A stretch of DNA of 64,000 nucleotides, taken from Halomonas meridiana. GTDB taxonomy: Bacteria > Pseudomonadota > Gammaproteobacteria > Pseudomonadales > Halomonadaceae. Below the pieces are notes generated by a model, which saw only the letters and a list, made by a program, of their open reading frames with translations, searched no databases and had not been told where the DNA came from. Shown piece after piece: positions 49,756-59,782 of this stretch. The position numbers were made by a program, and so were the translations under genes. Location: positions 3,224,001 through 3,288,000 of the forward strand of contig NZ_CP024621.1 in the NCBI RefSeq assembly GCF_009846525.1, read 5' to 3'. The stretch's first letter is position 1. Each line of letters starts with the position of its first letter.

Positions 49756-50568
49756 ATGCGCGTTTTTTCCGCTGCCCACCGCTTTGGCGCCCTAGCCTTG
49801 AGCCTTGCCCTTCTCGCAGGCTGCGCCAGCAACGACACGACCCCGGAAGAGGAAGACGAGTTTGCGGGTGTCCAGGAGCGCGAGCTGTACGAGCTGGCAC
49901 GCACCGCGCTCGATAGCAACCGTTTTCCGATTGCTATCGAGCGCCTTGAAGCGCTGGATACCCGCTACCCGTTCGGTCCTCACGCCGAGCAGGCCCAGCT
50001 CGAACTGATTTATGCCTATTACGAAAACAGCAACTGGGAAGAGGCGCGCGCTGCCGCTAGCCGCTTCATCCGCTTACATCCGGATCATCCCCAGGTGGAT
50101 TACGCTTATTACCTGCGCGGACTTTCTGCCTGGCAGGCGGGACGTTTCAGCCTCGAGCGCCTGCGCCTGATCGACATCTCCAAGCGTGATCTAGGGGCAT
50201 CGCGCGATGCTTACAACGACTTCCGCGAACTGATTCAGCGCTTCCCGCAGAGCCAGTACGCCCCGGATGCCCAGCAGCGCATCGTCTACCTGCGCGAGCT
50301 CTTGGCGCGCCATGAGTTGCACGTAGCCGATTACTACCTGCGTCGCGGCGCCTTCCTGGCCGCCGTCGAGCGGGGTCGCTGGGTGATCGAGAACTATCCG
50401 GAATCCAACGCGACTCGCGATGCGCTGGCGACGATGGTCGAAGGCTACCAGGGGCTGGGCATGGATGACCGTGCCAGTGAAGTCCTCGCTGTGCTGCGGG
50501 AAAACGCACCGGATCACGAGCAGTTACAAGGTGGTCGCTTCACACCAAAGCATGGCAACAGCGATTGA
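49756..50568 (+). CDS. bamD: Outer membrane assembly factor BamD
   Basis: Essential lipoprotein of the BAM complex, which folds beta-barrels into the outer membrane. The 270-residue precursor has a lipobox LALLAGC (lipidated Cys near residue 23) followed by an acidic linker and tetratricopeptide repeats (ELYELARTALDSNRFPIAIE, LELIYAYYENSNWEEARAAA, and the conserved VDYAYYLRGLSAW). Three consecutive ATG codons are available (49750, 49753, 49756); the third has the best spacing from GAGG. Confidence 0.95.
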   Translation: MRVFSAAHRFGALALSLALLAGCASNDTTPEEEDEFAGVQERELYELARTALDSNRFPIAIERLEALDTRYPFGPHAEQAQLELIYAYYENSNWEEARAAASRFIRLHPDHPQVDYAYYLRGLSAWQAGRFSLERLRLIDISKRDLGASRDAYNDFRELIQRFPQSQYAPDAQQRIVYLRELLARHELHVADYYLRRGAFLAAVERGRWVIENYPESNATRDALATMVEGYQGLGMDDRASEVLAVLRENAPDHEQLQGGRFTPKHGNSD

Positions 50569-50628
50569 GCGTTGAATCAGGCCGCTGGTGGCTATAACGT
50601 TTAAGCTGTACAGTAAATTCATTCTATA

Positions 50629-50653
50629 AACCACGCTACGGCGTGGTTTTTTT
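50629..50653 (+). terminator. Terminator of bamD
   Basis: Stem AACCACGC / GCGTGGTT (50629-50636 with 50641-50648), loop TACG, followed by five more T residues. Confidence 0.9.
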
Positions 50654-50738
50654 GTTTATGCCCAATAAAAACTTATTTAACAAAAACTTAACAAAGCTCA
50701 AAAACAAAAATAATCATACATATATTGTACAAAATTTT

Positions 50739-50767
50739 TGCCGAACGCTATTATCCTTCTGCCGAAC
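50739..50767 (+). promoter_or_regulatory. Direct repeats upstream of the chemoreceptor gene
   Basis: TGCCGAAC occurs at 50739-50746 and 50760-50767, 21 bases apart (two helical turns), inside an AT-rich region 40-70 bases before the start codon. GCCGAA partly resembles the sigma-28 -10 (GCCGATAA), but I see no matching -35. Confidence 0.4.
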
Positions 50768-50807
50768 ATAATAAAGCGCCTGCACGGCGCCTAAGGAGCT
50801 TCACTGA

Positions 50808-52517
50808 ATGACCTCCCTGATGAAACGACTCTCTGGAACGAAAATAAGTACCCGCCTTACGGTTGGCTTCTCTATCTTGCTGGCACTGCTGGTGCTGCTT
50901 ACCGTTGCGGGGGTGTTACAGGTCAATCAAATTGACCGTGGCCTACGTGAAATTAACGATGTTAACGGTGCCAAACAGCGTTTGGCCGTCAGCATGCGTG
51001 GTAGCGTTCACGACCGCGCTATTGTATTACGCGATATTGTCATTACCTCAGGCGACGGCAATTTAGAGCCTTTGAGCCGTGAAATGACTCGCTTGCTTGA
51101 GACCTATGAAACTGCGCGCCGTGAGATGCAAACGCTCGGCCAGCAGACATCCTCTTCTGAGCAGGAGCGCGAGATTTTAGGCCGTATTGACGAGCAGTTT
51201 GCGACCGCAGTGAACCTCTCCCAACAAGTCATTGCCGCTCGTGATATCGACGAATACACGCGCGCTCAAACGATCATGCTAGAACAGGCTGGCCCGGCTT
51301 ACAGCGAGTGGTTGAGCCGCATCAATCAGTTCATCGACCTCCAAGAACAGATTAACAACGCCACCACTGCTGATGCCCGAGCGACCGCTTCTGGCTTTCA
51401 GATGCAAATGCTTGGTTTAACGCTATTTGCTCTACTGATCGGTGGCCTGATTGCCGTCTTCCTGTCGCGTCAGCTATTGCGGGAACTGGGTGCCGAACCC
51501 TTTGAGGTGAAAGCCTTTGCTCAAGCCATCGGTCGTGGCGAACTCGCCACCAAAGGACGGCTTAAGAAAGGCGATACCCGCAGCATCATGGCGTCGCAGG
51601 TCGAGATGGCGAAGCACCTCCAAGACATCGTGGCGCAAGTGCGCGCCTCGGCGGAGGCCGTCGCCTCCAACAGCGAGCAGATTGCGGAAGGCAACAACGA
51701 TCTTGCCTCTCGCACTGAGGAGCAGGCCAGCGCCCTGGCCGAAACGGCCTCCGCCATGGAGGAGCTCAACAGCACGGTGAAGCAGAACGCCGATAACTCC
51801 GAACAGGCCAGCCAAGAAGCCGCCAGCGCTTCGACAACGGCCACCCGGGGCGGTGAAGCGGTGCATCAGGTCGTCGCCACCATGAATGATCTCAATAAAA
51901 GCTCTCAAGAGATCGCTGGCATCATTTCGACCATTGATTCAATCGCCTTCCAAACCAACATCTTGGCCTTGAACGCCTCGGTCGAGGCAGCCCGAGCAGG
52001 CGAGCATGGCCGCGGGTTTGCCGTCGTTGCCGAAGAGGTGCGTAAGCTGGCCCAGCGCAGTGCCGATGCTGCACGGGAAATCAACAACCTCATCAGCAGC
52101 AATCTCGAGCGCGTCAACCATGGTAACGAGCGGGCGGAAGAAGCCAGCAAATCCACCGAAGAGATCGTCGAAGCCATCCAGCGTGTGACCACCATCATGC
52201 AAGAGATCAGCAATGCCAGCGCCGAACAGAGCGCTGGCGTTCAGGAAGTGGGCCAAGCGGTCACCGAAATGGATCAGGTCACGCAACAAAACGCATCGTT
52301 GGTACACGAAAGTGCGACTGCCGCCAACAACTTGCGTCAAAATGCCCACCAGCTGCTGCATGCCATGGGCGCATTCAAACTGCCGTCGACGGCGTCGAGC
52401 ACGCCACGTCGCGTGAGCCAAACCACCCCACCGTCCTCCTCCGCGCCCCAGAAAGCGCCGGCGCTGCCTGCAGCCAACTCCAGCGCTTCTGCGGAACCTG
52501 AGTGGGAAAGCTTCTAA
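50808..52517 (+). CDS. Methyl-accepting chemotaxis protein
   Basis: Inner-membrane chemoreceptor controlling CheA. The 569-residue protein has TM1 ([20 protein letters not shown]), a periplasmic four-helix-bundle-type sensor of about 155 residues, TM2 ([20 protein letters not shown] near 205), a HAMP-like linker ([20 protein letters not shown]), and a cytoplasmic coiled coil with the conserved tip [20 protein letters not shown] near residue 390. The protein ends in EWESF, matching the N-W-E-T-F tether that binds CheR and CheB in high-abundance receptors. The ligand is unknown. AAGGAG precedes the ATG. A GGDEF-EAL gene follows 83 bases later. Confidence 0.93.
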   Translation: MTSLMKRLSGTKISTRLTVGFSILLALLVLLTVAGVLQVNQIDRGLREINDVNGAKQRLAVSMRGSVHDRAIVLRDIVITSGDGNLEPLSREMTRLLETYETARREMQTLGQQTSSSEQEREILGRIDEQFATAVNLSQQVIAARDIDEYTRAQTIMLEQAGPAYSEWLSRINQFIDLQEQINNATTADARATASGFQMQMLGLTLFALLIGGLIAVFLSRQLLRELGAEPFEVKAFAQAIGRGELATKGRLKKGDTRSIMASQVEMAKHLQDIVAQVRASAEAVASNSEQIAEGNNDLASRTEEQASALAETASAMEELNSTVKQNADNSEQASQEAASASTTATRGGEAVHQVVATMNDLNKSSQEIAGIISTIDSIAFQTNILALNASVEAARAGEHGRGFAVVAEEVRKLAQRSADAAREINNLISSNLERVNHGNERAEEASKSTEEIVEAIQRVTTIMQEISNASAEQSAGVQEVGQAVTEMDQVTQQNASLVHESATAANNLRQNAHQLLHAMGAFKLPSTASSTPRRVSQTTPPSSSAPQKAPALPAANSSASAEPEWESF

Positions 52518-52600
52518 ATAAAACGCCTGACCTGCCGTTAATTATTTAGAGAGGCCGTGGCGTGATGCGCCACGGTCCACTGCTTTCCCTTGAGGTTACT

Positions 52601-54757
52601 ATGAAACCTTCGCAAAGCCTGTTCATGGTGTTTTTGCTCCCCATTCTGATGGTCGTACTTCCCGTGGCACTGCTATTGGGGCTAGCCACCTATACGATCA
52701 AAGAGCAGTCGCTGCAGAGCTACCAGCTTCAGTCCAACGACCTGGATACCCTTGTGCAGATGGCGACGTTCGATCGTCAACTGGGCGATCTTCATCAACG
52801 CATGAGTGAAGTGTTTAGCCGCGCGGAAGCGACCGATCTGGGCGCCATGCAGCGTTACTCCGAATACGGCCTAATCAACCAAGAGCTATCGCGCATTGGT
52901 GACAGCATCGATCAGTTGGCCGCCTCGCCGCTGATCTTCGACCTGAGTCAGGAGAGCGCCGACACCTTACAGCGCGCCTTTCGTGAATATCGCCGGTTTG
53001 TCAGCATGGCGAACGAAGCGGCTACCCTGAACCAGGGAGACCCAGGGTATTACCTGCAAGAAGCCCAGCGCCACTTCTCGACCTTCAGCCTCTTTTCTCA
53101 GCAGATTTTCGAGGCGCTGACCCAGCGTGCCAGTGATCGTCACCGGGAGTCGTACACCGACCTCATCCAATCGCGCAACTCCACGCTATGGCTCGGTCTG
53201 GGACTCTTTGCCCTGCTGATCAGTGCCGCCTTTTTGGCCGCGTGGCGCATCAATCAGCGGCTCGTCACGGTGGGCGACGCGATTCTAGCCCTATCCGACA
53301 ACCACCAAGCCCTGCCCGACATGCAGGCCGTCGAACGCCTAAGCAAACAGCACAGCGGCCCGCTTCAGCGCATTGCGCTTTCGCTGCTATCTTTTCGCGA
53401 TACCGAACAGCAGCGTCGCGAAGCGGAGCGCCAGGTCCATCAACTGGCGTACTACGACACGCTCACCGATCTACCTAACTGGCGGTTGATGAAAGAGCAC
53501 TTGCAGCACTCGTTGGAAACCAATAGCCAAACCAATACCTACGGGGCGCTGGTGTACGTGGATGTGGACGAATTCAAGCGCATCAACGACGGCATCGGCC
53601 ATCGGGCGGGTGACGACCTGCTCAAGCAGATGGCCTCGCGGCTAAAAACGTTGGAGCAACAGGGCTGCACCATCGGCCGCCTGAGCGGCGATGAATTCGT
53701 GCTGATCGTAGACGGCTTGGATGCCGACAAGCTGAAGGCCGCTGAGAAAGCCGAGTTCTTGGCGCAGCAGATCAATCACGCGCTGACCCAGTCTTACTGC
53801 TTGGATGGGCATTACCAGTATCTCAATGTCAGCCAGGGGCTCGTCTTGTTCAAAGGTGTCGATGACAGCGTCGACCAGCTTTTCCAGTACGCCAACTCAG
53901 CGGTTCACCTTGCCAAGCGCGATGGTCAAAATACGATCCGCTTTTATGACCCGGCGGTGCAAGCACAGCTGGAAACGCGCACCGAGCTCGAGCGGGATCT
54001 GCGTCTCGCCATCGAGCGGGAAGAGTTCGTACTGGTGTATCAAATGCAGGTGGACAGCCAAGGGCGAGCCATCGGCGCGGAAGCGCTCATCCGTTGGCAG
54101 CACGCTACCCGAGGTTTCGTCTCGCCAGGCACCTTCATTCCGCTGGCCGAGGAGACTGGACTCATCGTGCCTATTGGCACCTGGGTACTGCACGCTGCCT
54201 GCGAACAGCTCGTCATGTGGGAAACGGCGGCACACACCAAGGACTTGGTCCTGGCCGTTAACGTCAGCGCCAAACAGTTCCAACAGCCGAACTTCGTTGA
54301 AGAGGTGGCCAACGCCCTGGAACTTAGCGGCGCTTCGCCGCACAAGCTGAAGCTTGAGCTAACTGAGAGTACCGTGATTGGCAAAGTAGAAGATACGATC
54401 GCCCGTATGCATCAGCTGAAGGCGCTGGGGATCAGTTTCGCGATGGACGATTTTGGCACTGGATACTCATCGCTACAGTATCTGAAGCGCCTGCCGTTGG
54501 ATCAGATCAAAATCGATCAATCCTTCGTGCGTGATCTTCATCAGGACGAAGATGACATGGCCATCGTCGAAACGATCATTGCCATGGGGCATTCGCTGGG
54601 ACTGAACGTGATTGCCGAGGGGGTAGAAACCATGGAGCACTGGCGCTACTTGAACGAACACCAGTGCCACGCTTACCAGGGTTACTACTTCTGCAAGCCA
54701 GTAGCCGCGGAAGAGATGGCCAAACACTGTCTGGCCCCTCCTCCGGTACTGACTTAA
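52601..54757 (+). CDS. GGDEF-EAL protein, probable c-di-GMP phosphodiesterase
   Basis: Membrane-bound cyclic-di-GMP protein of 718 residues. It has TM1 near residue 10-30 (LLPILMVVLPVALLLGLATY), a periplasmic helical region of about 170 residues, TM2 (LWLGLGLFALLISAAFLAAW near 205), a GGDEF domain and an EAL domain. The GGDEF motif is altered to SGDEF (RLSGDEFVLI) and there is no R-x-x-D inhibitory site before it. The EAL domain keeps its catalytic set: GAEALIRWQH, VNVSAKQFQQPNF, LELTES, MDDFGTGYSS, IKIDQSF and VIAEGVE. It should therefore degrade c-di-GMP, with GTP binding at the degenerate domain perhaps tuning it. ATG at 52601 has GAGG upstream. Confidence 0.9.
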   Translation: MKPSQSLFMVFLLPILMVVLPVALLLGLATYTIKEQSLQSYQLQSNDLDTLVQMATFDRQLGDLHQRMSEVFSRAEATDLGAMQRYSEYGLINQELSRIGDSIDQLAASPLIFDLSQESADTLQRAFREYRRFVSMANEAATLNQGDPGYYLQEAQRHFSTFSLFSQQIFEALTQRASDRHRESYTDLIQSRNSTLWLGLGLFALLISAAFLAAWRINQRLVTVGDAILALSDNHQALPDMQAVERLSKQHSGPLQRIALSLLSFRDTEQQRREAERQVHQLAYYDTLTDLPNWRLMKEHLQHSLETNSQTNTYGALVYVDVDEFKRINDGIGHRAGDDLLKQMASRLKTLEQQGCTIGRLSGDEFVLIVDGLDADKLKAAEKAEFLAQQINHALTQSYCLDGHYQYLNVSQGLVLFKGVDDSVDQLFQYANSAVHLAKRDGQNTIRFYDPAVQAQLETRTELERDLRLAIEREEFVLVYQMQVDSQGRAIGAEALIRWQHATRGFVSPGTFIPLAEETGLIVPIGTWVLHAACEQLVMWETAAHTKDLVLAVNVSAKQFQQPNFVEEVANALELSGASPHKLKLELTESTVIGKVEDTIARMHQLKALGISFAMDDFGTGYSSLQYLKRLPLDQIKIDQSFVRDLHQDEDDMAIVETIIAMGHSLGLNVIAEGVETMEHWRYLNEHQCHAYQGYYFCKPVAAEEMAKHCLAPPPVLT

Positions 54758-54777
54758 GCCAGTGCGCGCTTGAGCCC

Positions 54778-56412
54778 TTAGTCCCCAGGCTGCCAGCCGT
54801 TCACGATGGGGTAGCGACGGTCACGCCCGAAACCACGGGGCGTGACCCGCACGCCCACCGGCGCCTGGCGGCGCTTGTATTCACAGCGATCCACCAGCTT
54901 GACGACCTTGTAGACATCCTCTTCCTCGAAGCCGGCGGCAATGATCGCCTCGGCGCTCATATCTCCCTCAATGTAGCGAACCAGAATGGCATCCAGTACA
55001 TCGTAGTCAGGGAGTGAGTCGCTATCCTGCTGGTCAGGGGCGAGTTCCGCACTAGGCGCACGCTCAATCACCCGCTCGGGAATCGCCGGAGACTGCGTAT
55101 TGCGCCAGCGGGCCAAGCGGTATACCCAGGTTTTATACACATCCTTGATGGCGTTGTAGCCGCCTACCATATCGCCATATAGGGTGGCGTAACCCACGGC
55201 CATTTCGCTCTTGTTACCGGTGGTCAGTACCATCAGGCCTTTCTTATTGGAAATGGCCATTAACAGCACACCACGGCAGCGCGATTGCAGGTTTTCCTCG
55301 GTCGTGTCGCGCTCGGTACCGGCAAAGCTCTCAGCTAGGGTCCCCATGAACGCTTCCACCATCGGCTCGATGGGCAAGACGTCATAGTGCACGCCCAGCA
55401 GGTTCGCCTGCTCGGCGGCATCCTGTTTGGAGATACCCGCCGTGTAGTGGTAAGGCATCATGACGGCTTGCACCCGCTGCGGCCCTAGCGCATCCACTGC
55501 AATGGCCAGCGAGAGCGCGGAATCGATGCCGCCAGACAGTCCCAGCACCACGCCTTTGAAACCGCTCTTGTTGACGTAGTCACGTAGGCCGGTCACCAGC
55601 GCACAGTAGAGACTCTCTTCCGGCTCAACGTCGGGCTCAATCTCCCCGGCTTGAGGCTCCCAGGCATCCGCGCTGGTTTGTAGCAACTGAATGGGCATCA
55701 GCCCTGCCTGCCAGTAGGGCGCCAGCACCTTGAGTTGGCCACTGGCATCGACACAGCTCGATCCCCCGTCGAACACCAGCTCGTCCTGACCGCCAATGGT
55801 ATTGACGTAAACGATAGGACGCTGCACGTCTTGGGCGCGCCGTTCCAACAGACGCAGACGCTCGGCGGGCTTGTCCTGATGATAGGGTGACGCGTTCAAA
55901 CTGATCAGCACTTCAGCACCCGCCTCGCGAGCGGCCTTCACCGGCGCGCCTTCCCACAGGTCTTCGCAAATCAGCAGGCCCAGCTTGGCTCCTTTGTGCT
56001 CGTATACCAGCGGTTCGGTGCCCGGGGTGAAGTAACGCTGTTCGTCGAACACTTGGTAGTTGGGCAGCGCTTGCTTGGCGTATTCCGCTTCCCATTGGCC
56101 GTTGTACAGCACCCCCGCCAAGTTGTAGCACTTGCCTTCACGGACGCCGGGATAGCCAATGATCACCAGCACATCGCGGGAGATCTTTTCCGCCATTTTT
56201 GCCCGCGCTTCCCGCAGACGAGTTTCCATGGAAGGGCGCAGCAGCAGATCTTCCGGCGGGTAACCGGATAAAAAAAGCTCAGGGAAGACAACAATATCCG
56301 CCCCATGCTCGATCCTCGCTTCACGCACCGCTTCAATGGCACGCGCGGCATTGCCGGGAATATCTCCTACCAGAGGGTCGAGTTGGGCCATTACCAGCGT
56401 TAAGTCTTGCAT
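54778..56412 (-). CDS. nadE: Glutamine-dependent NAD+ synthetase
   Basis: Final step of NAD synthesis, amidating nicotinic acid adenine dinucleotide with ammonia from glutamine. The 544-residue protein has an N-terminal nitrilase-type glutaminase domain (Glu in FPELFLSGYPPEDLL, Lys after NYQVF region, Cys in LLICEDLWEGAPV) and a C-terminal synthetase domain with P-loop VLGLSGGIDSALSLAIAVD near residue 285 and TTGNKSEMAVGYATLYGDM. ATG at 56412 fits the family N terminus (MQDLTLVMAQLDPLVGDI). ATG at 56454 has GAGG close by and cannot be excluded. Confidence 0.95.
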   Translation of the reverse strand: MQDLTLVMAQLDPLVGDIPGNAARAIEAVREARIEHGADIVVFPELFLSGYPPEDLLLRPSMETRLREARAKMAEKISRDVLVIIGYPGVREGKCYNLAGVLYNGQWEAEYAKQALPNYQVFDEQRYFTPGTEPLVYEHKGAKLGLLICEDLWEGAPVKAAREAGAEVLISLNASPYHQDKPAERLRLLERRAQDVQRPIVYVNTIGGQDELVFDGGSSCVDASGQLKVLAPYWQAGLMPIQLLQTSADAWEPQAGEIEPDVEPEESLYCALVTGLRDYVNKSGFKGVVLGLSGGIDSALSLAIAVDALGPQRVQAVMMPYHYTAGISKQDAAEQANLLGVHYDVLPIEPMVEAFMGTLAESFAGTERDTTEENLQSRCRGVLLMAISNKKGLMVLTTGNKSEMAVGYATLYGDMVGGYNAIKDVYKTWVYRLARWRNTQSPAIPERVIERAPSAELAPDQQDSDSLPDYDVLDAILVRYIEGDMSAEAIIAAGFEEEDVYKVVKLVDRCEYKRRQAPVGVRVTPRGFGRDRRYPIVNGWQPGD

Positions 56413-56557
56413 GGGCGTCAAAATCTCTTGAGAATCTTCGGAATACGGTGGCATCTACCTCGTTGCTGCATTGTCCCGCAAGGCGTGCCCAGTGGCAAAG
56501 GCCAAGCGGCCACGAATGCGATGTCACCGCCCTTTCCCACATGGGGAGCCATTGAGG

Positions 56558-56818
56558 ATGAACCTATTGATCATTCGGCTGATTATTTTCGCCGCGCTGT
56601 TTTACGCAGGCCTGAAGCTTTACGGGATGTACCGCCAACGTAAGCTGGCTCACCAGCAACAAACGCCACCACGCCATGAGGGTGGCCGAATGGTGCGCTG
56701 CCGCTGGTGTGATGTTCACGTACCGGAGAGCGAGGCGCTGCGCGACGCAGAGCAGTGGTTCTGCTGTATCGCCCACCGTGATCGTTTCCTGCAGGAGCAG
56801 GAAGACAGCCAACGTTAA
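56558..56818 (+). CDS. PP0621 family small membrane protein
   Basis: An 86-residue protein with one N-terminal membrane segment (LLIIRLIIFAALFYAGLKLY), a basic linker, and a C-terminal zinc-finger-like part with C-x-x-C (MVRCRWCDVHVPESEAL) and a later CC-x-x-H (QWFCCIAHRDRFLQ). This matches the PP0621 family of pseudomonads, which lies next to type IV pilus and thiO genes. Function is unknown. GGGGAG lies 9 bases before the ATG. It is convergent with the ThiO-like gene, with only three bases between the stops. Confidence 0.8.
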   Translation: MNLLIIRLIIFAALFYAGLKLYGMYRQRKLAHQQQTPPRHEGGRMVRCRWCDVHVPESEALRDAEQWFCCIAHRDRFLQEQEDSQR

Positions 56819-56821
56819 TCG

Positions 56822-57919
56822 TCACGCTAAACGCTCGGCCGTTAGCCGATAAGGCGTCGGGTCCATCAGCGGCTTGCGCCCTAGCACTAGATCGACCAGA
56901 AGATGGGTCGACGCGGGCGCCAGCACCAACCCATTACGGTAGTGCCCGGCATTGACGAACACGTTCGGATGGTCGGGCAGCGCGCCGATAAACGGAATGC
57001 CCGCCGGTGAACCGGGACGCAATCCCGCCCAATGGTGCGCGACGGGGTAGTTGGCTAACGCGGGGATTATGTTCTCCGCACTGCGCTTGAGCGATGCCAA
57101 CGCCTCTTCATCGGTGGTCGTATCGAAGCCCGCCTCTTCCAACGTCGACCCCACGAGCAGTAGCCCATCGCTGCGTGGAATCACGTAGCGGCCATCTTTG
57201 AGTACCACACGCTGAACCAGCCCTGGCGGCGCTTGATAAGCGATCATCTGACCTTTGACTGGCCGAACCGGTAGGCGCACGTTCACCTCCTCCAATAGCT
57301 GGGCCGTCCAGGCCCCACCACAGACGATGAACTGCTCTGCCCACTGCTCTCCACGACTCGTTGCGACGCCCACCACACGGCCTTGGCGCTGAATCATGCC
57401 TTGTACGCTGCAGTGCTCCATCAGCGTCACGTTGGGCATGGCGGCCAGGCGCGCGCGTAGCGCTTGGCCCAAGCGCGGATTACGCACGCTGCCGAGGGTG
57501 GGCATCCAGAGCGCACTGCCCTGCGGAGCGGCAGCTTCAGGCTCTTTATGGCGAACGAATTCGGCATCGACTCGTTCCAGCGGCTTGCCTAGCTGTCGGG
57601 CCCAATGCAAGGCCGCCTCGTCATCGTCCACGTTCAAGTAGAGCAAGCCCTTTTGGCGGTACTCCGGGTCGATGCCGGTCTCTTCCAACAGGCGCAGGGC
57701 CAGCGTGGGGTATACCCCTTCGGACCAGCGCGAAAGCTGAGACACGGGTTCGCCATAGCGCCATGGGTAGAGCGGCGAAACGATTCCGCCACCGGCCCAG
57801 GACGCCTCTTTTCCGCATGTCCCACGCTCTATCAGCGTGACTTGCTGACCCGCGTCGGCTAGTTGAAGTGCCGTCATCATCCCGATCACGCCACCCCCTA
57901 AAATTAAGAGATTGCTCAC
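56822..57919 (-). CDS. thiO: FAD-dependent glycine oxidase (ThiO-like)
   Basis: D-amino-acid-oxidase-family flavoenzyme, probably oxidising glycine to iminoglycine for the thiazole of thiamine. The 365-residue protein begins SNLLILGGGVIGMMTALQLA with the G-x-G-x-x-G dinucleotide fold, then LIERGTCGKEASWAGGGIVS, VKGQMIAYQAPP, GRYVIPRSDGLLLVGSTLEE and a C-terminal FAD contact VNAGHYRNGLVLAPAS. The start is probably GTG at 57919; the longer upstream frame reads into a hydrophobic stretch over the fimT start. No thiG or thiS is in the window, so D-amino-acid oxidation is an alternative. Confidence 0.85.
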   Translation of the reverse strand: MSNLLILGGGVIGMMTALQLADAGQQVTLIERGTCGKEASWAGGGIVSPLYPWRYGEPVSQLSRWSEGVYPTLALRLLEETGIDPEYRQKGLLYLNVDDDEAALHWARQLGKPLERVDAEFVRHKEPEAAAPQGSALWMPTLGSVRNPRLGQALRARLAAMPNVTLMEHCSVQGMIQRQGRVVGVATSRGEQWAEQFIVCGGAWTAQLLEEVNVRLPVRPVKGQMIAYQAPPGLVQRVVLKDGRYVIPRSDGLLLVGSTLEEAGFDTTTDEEALASLKRSAENIIPALANYPVAHHWAGLRPGSPAGIPFIGALPDHPNVFVNAGHYRNGLVLAPASTHLLVDLVLGRKPLMDPTPYRLTAERLA

Positions 57920-58035
57920 AACATTTGTCCGTTTTGGCTTACATAAAAAGCGCTTTGCGCTCCCTAGGATAAACAGCACCAACGCTACGTTAACCAGCGC
58001 AACGAGCATAGCGCTCGCCGACAGGGGGTCAAGCG

Positions 58036-58563
58036 ATGCAGCCCGATGACACGCACAGGACACGCCCGCTTCATCAGCGGGGCTTTACCCTCATCGAGAT
58101 GTTGGTAGCGATGCTGTTGATGACCGCCATGATAGCGTGGCTGACGCCAAGCGTTCAGGCACTTGGCCACCAAAGCATTCTCAACAGTGAAGTGAGCCGC
58201 TTGCGCGCAGCGTTTGCATTTGCCCGGCATACGGCCATCTCGCAGCGAACGAAAGTGACCGTTTGTCCAGCCAGCCCCAATCTCACGGCATGCGCCAGTG
58301 CGTGGGGCGACGCGTTAATTGTCGTGAAAGGCGATACGGAAGACGGTATTCGATCTGATGAGATTCTACGCGTCTTTCCAGGGCAGGCAGCGGCCTACAC
58401 GACCTACAGCCGCGGATGGCAGCGCATTCGCTATAACGTGCTAGGCCACACCAGTGGCTACAACGGCAGCTTCGACATATGCGCCACGCGCGAAGAGGGC
58501 AAGCGGCTAGTACTGAGCCAGTTAGGTAGATTACGCGTGGATAGCGCCCCTGTCGGCTGCTAA
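58036..58563 (+). CDS. GspH/FimT-type pseudopilin
   Basis: Minor type IV pilin or type II secretion pseudopilin. The 175-residue precursor has the prepilin peptidase site G/FTLIEMLVAMLLMTAMIA (Gly16, Phe17, Glu at position +5) followed by the hydrophobic spine, then a GspH-like beta domain with helix LNSEVSRLRAAFAFARHTAI and three cysteines. The first 15 residues form a basic leader. GGGGG lies ahead of the ATG. No other pil genes surround it; in pseudomonads thiO and PP0621 also sit near pil genes, so this is part of a shared old neighbourhood. Confidence 0.88.
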   Translation: MQPDDTHRTRPLHQRGFTLIEMLVAMLLMTAMIAWLTPSVQALGHQSILNSEVSRLRAAFAFARHTAISQRTKVTVCPASPNLTACASAWGDALIVVKGDTEDGIRSDEILRVFPGQAAAYTTYSRGWQRIRYNVLGHTSGYNGSFDICATREEGKRLVLSQLGRLRVDSAPVGC

Positions 58564-58578
58564 ACCGCCGACAGGGGC
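58546..58578. terminator. Hairpin spanning the fimT-like stop codon
   Basis: A 12-bp perfect stem GCCCCTGTCGGC / GCCGACAGGGGC (58546-58557 with 58567-58578) holds the TAA stop (58561-58563) in its 9-base loop, between convergent fimT-like and trxB genes. No T run is present on either side. Confidence 0.6.
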
Positions 58579-58594
58579 CCACGGAGGCGATGAC

Positions 58595-59782
<1,188 letters not shown>

